Part shown: piece by piece, positions 17,446-25,530 of the stretch
How positions within the stretch are numbered: position 1 is the stretch's first letter
Layout: every line of letters begins with the position of its first letter
Source of the DNA: an uncultured bacterium
GTDB lineage: Bacteria > Verrucomicrobiota > Kiritimatiellia > CAIKKV01 > CALHGX01
Direction: 5' to 3'
Length of the DNA: 64,000 nt
Assembly: GCA_938031185.1 (NCBI GenBank)
Contig: CALHGX010000023.1
Coordinates: forward strand, 1-64,000
Program-made: the position numbers and the translations under genes
The notes under the pieces: generated by a model
Told to the model about the DNA's origin: nothing
Database searches by the model: none
The model's input: the letters and a program-made list of their open reading frames with translations, nothing else

Positions 17446-18302
17446 AAAAAACGCAGGTTGTTGGAATGATTGCCGTGTTGCATGTGGTTGTGATCGGTCT
17501 CATGGTCATGCAGGGGTGCCGGACGACACCGCCGCCGACCCCTCCGCCGGAAGCGGCGCCCATGCCGCCCGCCGAGCTGCCGGAGACCCAGGTGCGCGCC
17601 GTCCCCGTGCGGCCCCCGGCCCCGATCGAATGGCCGCAGGCCGTCGCGGAACCTAAGATCTACGTGGTCAAGACGGGCGACAGCTTGGGATTGATCGCGA
17701 AGCGGTTCAACGTGACGGTGCGCGACATCGTCGAGATGAACAAGCTGACCAATCCGAACAAGATTCACGTGGGTCAGAAGCTTCAATTGCCGGGCTACGT
17801 TGACTTGAATGCGCCGGAACCGGCGCGGCCCGCGCGCAAGAAGCCAGCGCCCGCGGCGGCGAAGCCGAAGGAGCCCGTGGTGGCGGGGGGCGGGGAGTAC
17901 ATCGTCAAGTCCGGCGACAGTCTCTCCAAGATTGCGCATCAGCAGGGCACAACCGTGAGGGCGCTCAAGGAACTGAACAAGCTCACGAGCGACCGAATTC
18001 GCGTCGGCCAGAAGCTGGCGCTGCCGCGCGCGGCAGGTGCGTCGGCGGTGGCGGCGCCCCGGCCGGCGGTGCCTGCGCCCGCGGGGGTGGCGGCGGCCGC
18101 TCCGGTGCCCGCGGACGCGGTGCCGATCGAAACGCCTGAAAGTGCGGAGGTCCTGCACATTGTGGAGCCGAACCAAGACTTGAATGGGATTGCGATGATG
18201 TACGGCGTGCGCGTCGAGGAGATCATGAAGCTCAACGGGCTGACCAGCGCGGAAGTGACGCCGGGGCAGACCCTCAAGATTCCGCCGGTGTCCGAGATGT
18301 AA
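17442..18302 (+). CDS. LysM-repeat lipoprotein inside the dcw cluster
   Basis: Predicted peptidoglycan-binding envelope protein. The 286 aa product starts at GTG 17442 (4 bp overlap with murD) and has a signal peptide with a marginal lipobox (VMQGC, Cys26). A Pro-rich linker leads to three LysM domains at about residues 73-117 (YVVKTGDSLGLIAKRF), 153-196 (YIVKSGDSLSKIAHQQ) and 232-281 (HIVEPNQDLNGIAMMYG), separated by Ala/Pro-rich linkers. The insertion between murD and ftsW, with overlaps on both sides, means co-expression with divisome genes and suggests a septal wall-binding role. No catalytic domain is seen. Confidence 0.88.
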   Translation: MKKTQVVGMIAVLHVVVIGLMVMQGCRTTPPPTPPPEAAPMPPAELPETQVRAVPVRPPAPIEWPQAVAEPKIYVVKTGDSLGLIAKRFNVTVRDIVEMNKLTNPNKIHVGQKLQLPGYVDLNAPEPARPARKKPAPAAAKPKEPVVAGGGEYIVKSGDSLSKIAHQQGTTVRALKELNKLTSDRIRVGQKLALPRAAGASAVAAPRPAVPAPAGVAAAAPVPADAVPIETPESAEVLHIVEPNQDLNGIAMMYGVRVEEIMKLNGLTSAEVTPGQTLKIPPVSEM

Positions 18303-19441
18303 TGCGCAAGACCCCGAGCATTCTGGTCGGGATCGTGCTGGTGTTGCTGGCGCTGGGCATTGTGATATTGGCCAGCGCCAGTAGTGTGAAGGGGGACAGC
18401 GCGAGGTATCGCGACGCGCAGTACTTCCTCAAGCGCCAACTGCTTTGGCTGGCGGTGGCGCTGGCAGCTGGGTTCGCGGCGTTTCGCATAGACTACCGGT
18501 ATTGGCAGCGCTATTGGGTGCCGATTGGTCTGCTCGCTCTTCTCCTGTTGGCGGCCGTCCTGGTGCCGGGCATCGGCGTCAAGAAAGGCGGCAGCTATCG
18601 GTGGCTCTACGTGGGGCCGATCGGATTTCAGCCGTCTGAATTCGGCAAGTTTGCCACTGTGATTTGTCTCTCCGCCTGGGCCGCCCGGGTGGGGCGGCGC
18701 ATGACATCGTTCGGCGACGGGCTGGTGAAGCCGCTGCTGGCGCTGGGCGTGTGCCTCGCCCTCGTACTGAAAGAGCCCGACTACGGCACGACGTTTCTCA
18801 TCGCGGCGGTAGGCGTGGCGATGCTCTATGCCGGGGGGAGCCGGTGGGGGTATCTGCTGGTGGCCGGCATACTGGGCACGGCGGTTTTCACGCTGGCGGT
18901 GCTGCGCGATCCGGTTCGGACGGGCCGTATTCTGGCCTTTTTGATGCCGGACAAGTATCCGGACGTGTACTATCAGATCGGACAGTCGAAAGATGCTTTT
19001 GTGCTTGGCGGGCTGCGCGGTGTCGGTCTTGGGGAAAGCATTCAGAAGCATTACTATCTGCCGGAGGCGCATACGGATTTCATTTTGGCGATCATTGGGG
19101 AGGAACTTGGGTTGCCCGCGACAGGGCTGGTGGCGCTATTGTTTGCCGGCCTCCTTGTCTGCGGGCTGATGATCAGCCTGGCCGCTCCGGATTTGTTCGG
19201 ACGGCTGGTCGCGTTTGGCATCACGTTGACGATTGTCCTGCAGGCGGCCATCAACATCGGCGTGGTGACGGGATCCCTCCCCACCAAGGGGCTGCCGCTG
19301 CCCTTCATCAGCTATGGAGGAACCAGCCTTGTCATGTCGCTTGTTCAGATCGGCGTGCTGTTGAACGTGGCCCGGCGCGCGGCGTGGTCTTCCGATGATC
19401 GGGAACGGCAGGCGGTGCGGGATCGGACGCAGTGGCTGTGA
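18302..19441 (+). CDS. ftsW: Septal peptidoglycan polymerase FtsW (SEDS family)
   Basis: Lipid II glycosyltransferase that acts with FtsI at the septum. The 379 aa protein has about ten TM helices with SEDS hallmarks: GGSYRWLYVGPIGFQPSEFGK, LKEPDYGTTFLI, YLPEAHTDFILAIIGEELG and TKGLPLPFISYGGTS. RodA is the alternative, but position next to murD and partnership with ftsI favour FtsW. The start overlaps the LysM gene stop by one base (TAATG). It is the last dcw gene visible. Confidence 0.92.
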   Translation: MRKTPSILVGIVLVLLALGIVILASASSVKGDSARYRDAQYFLKRQLLWLAVALAAGFAAFRIDYRYWQRYWVPIGLLALLLLAAVLVPGIGVKKGGSYRWLYVGPIGFQPSEFGKFATVICLSAWAARVGRRMTSFGDGLVKPLLALGVCLALVLKEPDYGTTFLIAAVGVAMLYAGGSRWGYLLVAGILGTAVFTLAVLRDPVRTGRILAFLMPDKYPDVYYQIGQSKDAFVLGGLRGVGLGESIQKHYYLPEAHTDFILAIIGEELGLPATGLVALLFAGLLVCGLMISLAAPDLFGRLVAFGITLTIVLQAAINIGVVTGSLPTKGLPLPFISYGGTSLVMSLVQIGVLLNVARRAAWSSDDRERQAVRDRTQWL

Positions 19442-19491
19442 GGTGCGGTTGGGCTGCGATGCAAGGCGCCATGCCTGAAGCGGCTTTACCG

Positions 19492-19519
19492 TTGTCTCGA
19501 TTGTCGAGTGCGGTATACT
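19492..19519 (+). promoter_or_regulatory. Candidate promoter of lpoB
   Basis: TTGTCT (19492-19497), 16 nt spacer, TATACT (19514-19519, 5 of 6 matches), 26 nt upstream of the lpoB ATG, with SD GGGAGG between. It suggests that lpoB and the next gene are transcribed independently of the dcw operon. Confidence 0.55.
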
Positions 19520-19545
19520 GGAGGCTTGAAGGGAGGATCAATTCC

Positions 19546-20175
19546 ATGAAGAACAAAAGTGCATGGCGGCGGGCGAGTAGCGCGACGGCGGCGGTTGTAT
19601 GCGGGCTGGCCTTGTGCGGGTGTTCGGCGTTCCGGGCCAAGGTGACGCCGATGGACGTGGACAAAGGCCGACCGCTGACGGCGGATTACGACTATGCGGA
19701 TTTGCGCTGGCTGGGCCGCACGGTGGGCCAGGAGATGATAAAGAGCGATTTTCTGCGCAAGGCGGAAACGCCGCCGATCATGGTCGTGATGGGGATTCAG
19801 AATCGAACCGAGCAACATATTGACACAAAGGCCATCACAGACACGATTCGCACGGAAGTGATTCAATCCGGCCGCGCGCAGTTCGTCAACGAAGCGCGCC
19901 GCGACGCGCTGCTCAAGGAGCAGGGGTATCAACTGGCCCATTGTCCGCCGGAAGCGCGCGTCACGGCGGGCCGTCAACTCGGTGCGCGCTACATGCTGAC
20001 TGGCTCGCTGGTGGAAATCAGCAAGGAGTCGCCCCGCGAGGTGCGGCTTTCGAAGCGGCAGGACGTGTATTACCAACTGACGGCGGAGGTCACCGATTTG
20101 GAGAGCGGACTGATCGCGTGGACCACCCAGCTTGAACGCCTGCGCAGCGCCCGCAGACCGCTTATCGGCTGGTAG
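19546..20175 (+). CDS. lpoB: LpoB-family penicillin-binding protein activator lipoprotein
   Basis: Outer-membrane lipoprotein family that stimulates a class A PBP in E. coli. The ATG at 19546 (SD GGGAGG) gives 209 aa with lipobox LCGC (Cys26). The core matches LpoB: VVMGIQNRTEQHIDTKAITDTIRTEVIQSG, QLGARYMLTGSL, YYQLTAEVTDLESGLIAWT and the terminal PLIGW. No class A PBP is in the window, so the partner would lie elsewhere. It sits directly after ftsW and before a lipoprotein of the type often found beside LpoB. Confidence 0.85.
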   Translation: MKNKSAWRRASSATAAVVCGLALCGCSAFRAKVTPMDVDKGRPLTADYDYADLRWLGRTVGQEMIKSDFLRKAETPPIMVVMGIQNRTEQHIDTKAITDTIRTEVIQSGRAQFVNEARRDALLKEQGYQLAHCPPEARVTAGRQLGARYMLTGSLVEISKESPREVRLSKRQDVYYQLTAEVTDLESGLIAWTTQLERLRSARRPLIGW

Positions 20176-20197
20176 CCATCTTCCGAGGGGCGCCGGC

Positions 20198-21331
20198 ATG
20201 AGCATTTGCTCGCGAGACGCCCGGCGCAGTGCCGGCGCGTGGGTTCTAGCCGCCGCCCTTCTTTGCGCCGGCTGTCGCGGGCCTTCCCTGAACGCGGCCC
20301 GATGGAATTTCTATGCGGGCCGCTTGGAGCGTGCGGAAAGCGATCTGAGCAGCTCCGGCACGGGCGGGCGCGACGCGGTGTTGCACTACATGGAGCGGGG
20401 GATGATTCGTCATGCCCGTGGGGATTACGAAGGAAGCGTCAGGGATTGGCTCGCGGCGGTGCAACTTCAGGAGCGGCTGGAAACGCACAGTGCTAGCAAG
20501 GCGGCGGCCAGCATGGTCGTTAACGACACCTTGCTCGATTTTCGCGGGTATCCCTTTGAACGGGTGCTGCTGCACACTTTCTTGGCGCAGAACTTCATGA
20601 TGATGGAGCGCTGGGACGAGGCGGCGGTGGAGGGCCGCAACATCGTGCGGCGGTTGGGGCGGATGGATGGGTTTCCCGATGACCCCTTCAGCCGTTATGT
20701 GGCAGGCTTTTCGTTCGAGATGATCGGCGACGGGGAGAACGCGGCGGTGCAGTACCGTCTGGTTTCGCAGTTGCTCAAGACGATTTGCGTGGAGGCGGAT
20801 ACCGGGCGTTTGGCGCAGCCGGACCCAATGACGACGGCCGGCGGGGAGGGGCGGCCTTCGCATGAGCTGGTCTGTTTTTTTGGGCTGGGACGGATGTTGT
20901 CCGGTTCGGCGTGGGAGGAACCGCCGCGGGTGGAAATCCACACGCGCGGCGCGCGGCTTGGCGCAGGGTGGGTATTGGCCCATACCACGCGGCTGATGGC
21001 GGAGAGCGAATCGCGGATGGCGGCCCGGCGCTTTTCCAAGACCGTGGCGCGCATCGCCGTCAAGGAGTCCATCGCCTCGGCGCTGGAGCGGGAGAACGAA
21101 GCGGTGGGCGCGTTGGCGCGCTTGATCCTTTTCTCCATGGAAACACCGGATTTGCGTTGCTGGGAAACGCTGCCCAAGTGGATGGGCGTCGCCCGGGTGC
21201 CGTGCCCCGCCGACCTGACATCCTTCGAGTTGCGGGTGAGCAATGGCCGAACGATTACCGTTTCGTCGCGCATCGCGCGCCGGGATCGGACGTTCGTCGC
21301 GGTTTGCCGGGACTATGCGACCAGACCCTGA
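20198..21331 (+). CDS. COG3014-like lipoprotein paired with LpoB
   Basis: Predicted outer-membrane lipoprotein (377 aa from ATG 20198; lipobox LCAGC, Cys26). The N-terminal half is helical and TPR-like (GRLERAESDL, RGDYEGSVRDWLAAVQL). The stretch VNDTLLDFRGYPFERVLLHTFLAQNFMMM plus AAVEGRNIVRRL resembles the uncharacterised COG3014 family, which is often a neighbour of lpoB. The C-terminal half is unassigned. It lies 22 bp after lpoB, so probably the same transcript. Function is unknown; a role in regulating peptidoglycan synthesis is inferred only from its neighbour. Confidence 0.7.
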   Translation: MSICSRDARRSAGAWVLAAALLCAGCRGPSLNAARWNFYAGRLERAESDLSSSGTGGRDAVLHYMERGMIRHARGDYEGSVRDWLAAVQLQERLETHSASKAAASMVVNDTLLDFRGYPFERVLLHTFLAQNFMMMERWDEAAVEGRNIVRRLGRMDGFPDDPFSRYVAGFSFEMIGDGENAAVQYRLVSQLLKTICVEADTGRLAQPDPMTTAGGEGRPSHELVCFFGLGRMLSGSAWEEPPRVEIHTRGARLGAGWVLAHTTRLMAESESRMAARRFSKTVARIAVKESIASALERENEAVGALARLILFSMETPDLRCWETLPKWMGVARVPCPADLTSFELRVSNGRTITVSSRIARRDRTFVAVCRDYATRP

Positions 21332-21345
21332 TCGCCTCGAAGGCG

Positions 21346-21777
21346 TCAGAAGACCAGTGAGATGACCCACAGCAGCAGAATCACGGCGCAGATGAGCATG
21401 GCGATTGCCTTGTTGCGTTGAATGCGCCGTTCCTGATGCAGATGATGAACGCCCTGGATGCCGCCGGCGGAAAAATAGCTTGCGAAGCGGCGGTCTTTGT
21501 GAGGCGCAAGGCGATGGTCCGCGCCGGGATTGAGTTCCTCTTCGCGCGCCGCAGGCGGCGCGGCGTCAAACAGTTCGCCTTGCGCGGTCTGGCTCCGCGC
21601 CGGGACGGCGGGCGCGTTTCGCGCGGGTGAGCTGGCGGCCGGGCCGGGAAACGAACGCGCTGATCGCCGGCCGGCGCGCTCCACATGCCGCTTTTCGGCT
21701 TGCAGTCGTTCCAGTTCACGCTCGACGGCCGCCAGCCGCTCGGCCAGCGCGGACGGTTTGGCTCGAGAGGGGGCCAT
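21346..21777 (-). CDS. Hypothetical tail-anchored coiled-coil protein
   Basis: 143 aa, no recognised family. An N-terminal predicted coiled coil (LAERLAAVERELERLQAEKRH) is followed by a low-complexity Ala/Pro linker and a C-terminal TM helix (AMLICAVILLLWVISLVF) ending at the last residue, a tail-anchored layout. It converges on the LpoB-linked gene and follows the next coiled-coil gene by 9 bp, so the two are probably one transcript. Confidence 0.65.
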   Translation of the reverse strand: MAPSRAKPSALAERLAAVERELERLQAEKRHVERAGRRSARSFPGPAASSPARNAPAVPARSQTAQGELFDAAPPAAREEELNPGADHRLAPHKDRRFASYFSAGGIQGVHHLHQERRIQRNKAIAMLICAVILLLWVISLVF

Positions 21778-21786
21778 CGGTTTCGC

Positions 21787-22515
21787 TCAAACGCCCTTGC
21801 TCGTCAGTGCCAACCAGATGGCAGCCACGAGGATGATCACGACTATCGCCGGCAAGGAAAAGGCAAGGCCGATCTTGAGCCAGGTGCCAAAGCCGGTGGG
21901 TGTCGCCGCTGCCGTCTCGCGCGCGCCGGCGGGTTGACGATAGGGCGGTTCAACGGGCAGCGGAGCGCCTCCAGCGGCTTCCACGGCCGCCAGGGCCTTG
22001 ACGAATTCCTTGCGAACCGTGTCAATCAGCACCACGGCCTTGTTCAATTCCTCGCGAAAGTTCTCGTCCGTCCACGACGCGTCATTGATGCCTTCCAATT
22101 CCTGCAACATCTGAGCGAAACGGTGTCGCGTGCCGGAGTAGATTTCCGTCAGGCGGGCGGACCGGTCCTCCAGTTTTTCCAGCGTGACCAGGCTTTCGTT
22201 GATCCGGTCCACCATTTCCTTGCGACCGCGATCGTACTCATCTTGTTTCTGCAGCATTTCCTCGAGCGCCTGCTTCTCGCGCTCCAAGTCCGTTTGCCGC
22301 CGCTGCAGCCGGTCTAACTCCTGCTTCACCCCGGCCACGCTGGCGCCGGTTTCTTCGCGGCGACGCGCCATGCGGGCGAGGTTGAGGTCCGAAACGGGGC
22401 GCGCCGGCAGTTCGTCCGGGCGCGGGCCGACGATGTCGGTTCCCTGGCCGACGGACGACGACCGGATGGCGCCACGCCGTTGCCTCAAGTCATCATCGAA
22501 AAAATCGGTGCTCAT
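21787..22515 (-). CDS. Hypothetical coiled-coil protein with C-terminal TM helix
   Basis: The ATG at 22515 (SD GGGGAGG) gives 242 aa. The N-terminus is acidic and polar (MSTDFFDDDL). A long predicted coiled coil spans about residues 60-190 (VKQELDRLQRRQTDLEREKQ), and a single TM helix sits near the C-terminus (FSLPAIVVIILVAAIWLAL). No known domain is recognised. It shares the coiled coil plus tail-anchor layout with the next gene. Possible roles are structural or scaffold; nothing catalytic is visible. Confidence 0.7.
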   Translation of the reverse strand: MSTDFFDDDLRQRRGAIRSSSVGQGTDIVGPRPDELPARPVSDLNLARMARRREETGASVAGVKQELDRLQRRQTDLEREKQALEEMLQKQDEYDRGRKEMVDRINESLVTLEKLEDRSARLTEIYSGTRHRFAQMLQELEGINDASWTDENFREELNKAVVLIDTVRKEFVKALAAVEAAGGAPLPVEPPYRQPAGARETAAATPTGFGTWLKIGLAFSLPAIVVIILVAAIWLALTSKGV

Positions 22516-22611
22516 GGTCCACCTCCCCGCGGCTGCCGCCGGCTCTCTCGCGCTTGCGCCCACTCTCGAGTTTACTGTTCCGACACCGCGCCTGCGGCGC
22601 GCCAGTCTCTC

Positions 22612-23118
22612 TCAGGGCCGGAAAATGTCTTCGATTGTCTGTTTATGTTCAATGATTTTCTCCGTCTGACGATCGCTTTGGCGGATCGTCTTCAGGCCTT
22701 GTTGCAGCAGGGCCGCGGCCAGGGCGGTGATCGCGAGCGAGACGGCCATCATGATCAGAATTGTCAGATATTTCGACCGCTGAATGAGGCACTGCAGCGG
22801 AATGACGAGCAGAAGAAAAACCGCCAGTGCCGCGGCCGAAGCCAGATGCCGCTCGGCCAGGGGCCAGGGGACGTGGGGCAACGCATAAAGCCGCACGGCC
22901 GTCGCCGCGGCCAGCATCATTCCTCCGCCGATGAGCAACACGGCCAGGTTCGACCAGACGTGGGCATTGTCGTTGCCGACGGCTTTGCCGACGATGCGCA
23001 TGGCCACCAGCATGGCCACCAGGGCGCCGCCGCCCAGGAGCATGGTCTCGAGTGCGGTCGGCGGGGCGCCCGCCAGGGCGTTGATCACGTCCAAGGCTTC
23101 CTGTCGCCACTGATTCAC
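22612..23118 (-). CDS. Hypothetical four-TM membrane protein
   Basis: GTG start at 23118 with SD GGAAGGA, 168 aa. About four TM segments are visible (around MLLGGGALVAMLVAM, LAVLLIGGGMMLAAATAVRL, AAALAVFLLLVIPL, and LTILIMMAVSLAITALAAAL), then a charged cytoplasmic-type tail. No family is recognised. The ORF-track start at 23232 has no SD. It is the first of three minus-strand membrane genes. Confidence 0.65.
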   Translation of the reverse strand: MNQWRQEALDVINALAGAPPTALETMLLGGGALVAMLVAMRIVGKAVGNDNAHVWSNLAVLLIGGGMMLAAATAVRLYALPHVPWPLAERHLASAAALAVFLLLVIPLQCLIQRSKYLTILIMMAVSLAITALAAALLQQGLKTIRQSDRQTEKIIEHKQTIEDIFRP

Positions 23119-23324
23119 GACGGTCCTTCCCGTGGTGTTACGCGATGGCTCTGACCTTACCAGCAAGCGTGGCTCGGCGGCAAGCGCAAATGCCGAAGCG
23201 TGCGGCTCGATGAACGGTGCGCTAGCCGCCAAAGCAGGCGCAAGGTGCTCTGATTCGGGTTGATTCCTCTATCGGGGAGCGATAAGAACAGAACGTCGGT
23301 ACGGCATGGCAAGGAGGGCGCGCG

Positions 23325-23576
23325 ATGAGACAATTCCCGAAAGGACGATGGGTGGCGGCGGCGGCATGCATTTGGTGCGCATGGGCGGTGGCGGCATTTG
23401 GGCGGGATTCGGCGGCGGCGCCGGCGGTGCCGCCGGGCTTTGAACGGCCGCTTGTGATTGATCGGAAGCTCGAAAGGGACGTCCAGGCGTTGGAAAAGAA
23501 AGTGGCCGCGCTGGAGGCGCAGGTGGCCGCGCTGGAAAAGCGGCTGCAAGCGTTGGAAGGCAAGCCGCGCCCCTGA
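23325..23576 (+). CDS. Small exported coiled-coil (leucine-zipper-like) protein
   Basis: 83 aa with SD GGAGGG upstream of ATG 23325. An N-terminal signal peptide (RWVAAAACIWCAWAVAAFG) is followed by a C-terminal run of heptads (LEKKVAALEAQVAALEKRL) that should form a short oligomeric coiled coil, somewhat like Lpp-type or trimerisation stalks. No lipobox Cys is at the expected cleavage site. It is 22 bp upstream of nadE and probably co-transcribed, though functionally unrelated. Confidence 0.7.
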   Translation: MRQFPKGRWVAAAACIWCAWAVAAFGRDSAAAPAVPPGFERPLVIDRKLERDVQALEKKVAALEAQVAALEKRLQALEGKPRP

Positions 23577-23598
23577 ACCGTTTCGGATTCGTTGACTG

Positions 23599-25494
23599 AT
23601 GAAGAAGCAGAATCTTCGAGCGCACGTGGTGCAAATGGAAGTCCGTCCGGGCCGGCCGGCCGAAAACGCGCGGCGTATGGTGGATTTTGTGGATCGGGCC
23701 CGGCGCGCAGGGGCGGATGTTGTCGTGTTTCCCGAAATGGCCGTTCCTGGCTATCTAATTGGCGACGAATGGGAGCGTCATGCCTTCCTGCGGGAATGCG
23801 AACGGTGGGGACACCAGGTGCGCGAACACGCTCACGGCGTGACGGCGATTTTTGGCAATGTCGGCGTGGATTGGCAGCGGAAGAACGAAGACGGCCGGGT
23901 GCGAAAGTACAACGCCCTTTTTGTGGCCGAAAACGGCCGCTTTGTTGCTCCGTCCGGTTCCCGGTATGATTTCGTCATAAAAACGCTGCTGCCGAACTAC
24001 CGTGAATTCGACGAGAGTCGGCATTTCTTCGATCTTCGGAAGCTGGCCTTGGAGGAGGGCTGCGACGTTCGAGATCTAATCCGGCCTGTTTGGGCCGGAG
24101 GGGTCACGCTGGGCTGCGCGCTTTGCGAGGATGCGTGGGATCCGGACTATTCCGTTTCGCCCCTGCGCATTCTCGCGGCGGCGGGCGTGGAGGTCTTCGT
24201 GAACGCCAGTTGTTCGCCCTACACCCTGAACAAGAACGACAAACGCATCCGTCTGCTCTCGGCGACGGCGCGAACATTGGGGCGTCCGTTAATTTACGTG
24301 AACAACACGGGCATACAGGACAATGGTAAGACCGTTTTCACGTTCGATGGGGCCAGTTGCGTGTATGACGGACACGGGGGGCGGCTGGACGGGCCGCCGG
24401 CGTTTGAAGAGGGCGTGCTGGATGTGGTCGTGCCTCTGGACGGGTCGCGGTTCGGCGCAGGAACGCGACCGGCGGAGGATGGGACCGAAATGATTTACCG
24501 AGCGCTGGCCTATGGAACAAAGAAATTCATGGCCGCAGTGGGGGTAGAGCGGGTGACGGTGGGCGCATCGGGCGGCATTGATTCGTCCGTGGTGGCGGCG
24601 CTCTACGCCAGCATCCTGCCGCCGGAGTCCCTTCTGCTGCTGAACATGCCCAGCCGTTTCAATTCCGGCACAACGATTGCCGTGGCGCGGGAACTGGCGG
24701 AGAACCTCGACTGCTATTACGCCGAGGCGCCCATTGAAGACAGCGTTCGCATGACCGTCGGGCAGTTGGACGGCCTTCAGGTGCGTCGCCCTCGAAGCGG
24801 AGGCGCCCGGCGCTTGAGCCTATCCGGTCTTCAGCGGGAAAACATTCAGGCGCGCGATCGCTCGGCTCGGGTACTGGCCGCGGCCGCCGCCGCATTCGGC
24901 GGGGTGTTCACCTGCAACGGGAACAAGGCGGAGATGACGGCGGGATATGCTACCCTTTATGGCGACCTGGCCGGGTATCTGGCGAACATCGCCGATCTGT
25001 GGAAGGGGGAGGTGTACCAACTGGGCCGCCACCTAAACGAAAAAGTGTTCGGGCGAGTCGTGGTTCCAGAGGGTGCATTTCGGGTGACTCCTTCGGCGGA
25101 ACTAAGTGCGGAGCAGGCGGTGGATGAAGGCAAGGGCGATCCGCTGATCTATCCGTATCATGATCGGCTGTTCTGCTCTTGGGTGGAGTGGTGGGATCGC
25201 GTCACGCCGGAGGAAATACTGGATTGGTATGCGGAGGGCGTCCTGGCGGAACGGATTGGCTATGAGGGACGCATTGAAGCGCTGTTTCCGACGCCGCGCG
25301 AGTTCATCGCGGATTTGGAACGCTGGTGGGGACAGTACCAGGGGCTTGGGGTGGCGAAGCGCATTCAAGCGCCCCCGGTGTTGGCGGTGAAGCGGCGGGC
25401 CTTTGGCTTTGACCATCGAGAGGCGCAGTTGGGGGCGCGGTACACGAGCCGCTACTTGGAAATCAAACAACGCCTTCTGGAAGGGACGGCCTGA
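23599..25494 (+). CDS. nadE: Glutamine-dependent NAD+ synthetase
   Basis: Final enzyme of NAD biosynthesis: amidates deamido-NAD using ammonia from glutamine. The 631 aa protein has an N-terminal nitrilase-type glutaminase domain (VVFPEMAVPGY with the Glu, DFVIKTLLPNYREFDE with the Lys, LGCALCEDAWD with the Cys) and a C-terminal synthetase domain with the ATP pyrophosphatase loop GASGGIDSSVVAAL. Length fits the two-domain NadE class. It converges on the hybrid kinase gene. Confidence 0.95.
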   Translation: MKKQNLRAHVVQMEVRPGRPAENARRMVDFVDRARRAGADVVVFPEMAVPGYLIGDEWERHAFLRECERWGHQVREHAHGVTAIFGNVGVDWQRKNEDGRVRKYNALFVAENGRFVAPSGSRYDFVIKTLLPNYREFDESRHFFDLRKLALEEGCDVRDLIRPVWAGGVTLGCALCEDAWDPDYSVSPLRILAAAGVEVFVNASCSPYTLNKNDKRIRLLSATARTLGRPLIYVNNTGIQDNGKTVFTFDGASCVYDGHGGRLDGPPAFEEGVLDVVVPLDGSRFGAGTRPAEDGTEMIYRALAYGTKKFMAAVGVERVTVGASGGIDSSVVAALYASILPPESLLLLNMPSRFNSGTTIAVARELAENLDCYYAEAPIEDSVRMTVGQLDGLQVRRPRSGGARRLSLSGLQRENIQARDRSARVLAAAAAAFGGVFTCNGNKAEMTAGYATLYGDLAGYLANIADLWKGEVYQLGRHLNEKVFGRVVVPEGAFRVTPSAELSAEQAVDEGKGDPLIYPYHDRLFCSWVEWWDRVTPEEILDWYAEGVLAERIGYEGRIEALFPTPREFIADLERWWGQYQGLGVAKRIQAPPVLAVKRRAFGFDHREAQLGARYTSRYLEIKQRLLEGTA

Positions 25495-25496
25495 CT

Positions 25497-25524
25497 GCGG
25501 GCGGGGTTCAGCCGAATCGCCCGC
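25497..25524. terminator. Candidate bidirectional terminator hairpin
   Basis: GCGGGCG / CGCCCGC forms a 7 bp stem with a 14 nt loop in the 36 bp between convergent nadE and the hybrid kinase gene. There is no T-tract, so it would be a weak or Rho-assisted terminator. Confidence 0.35.
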
Positions 25525-25530
25525 TGCCCG

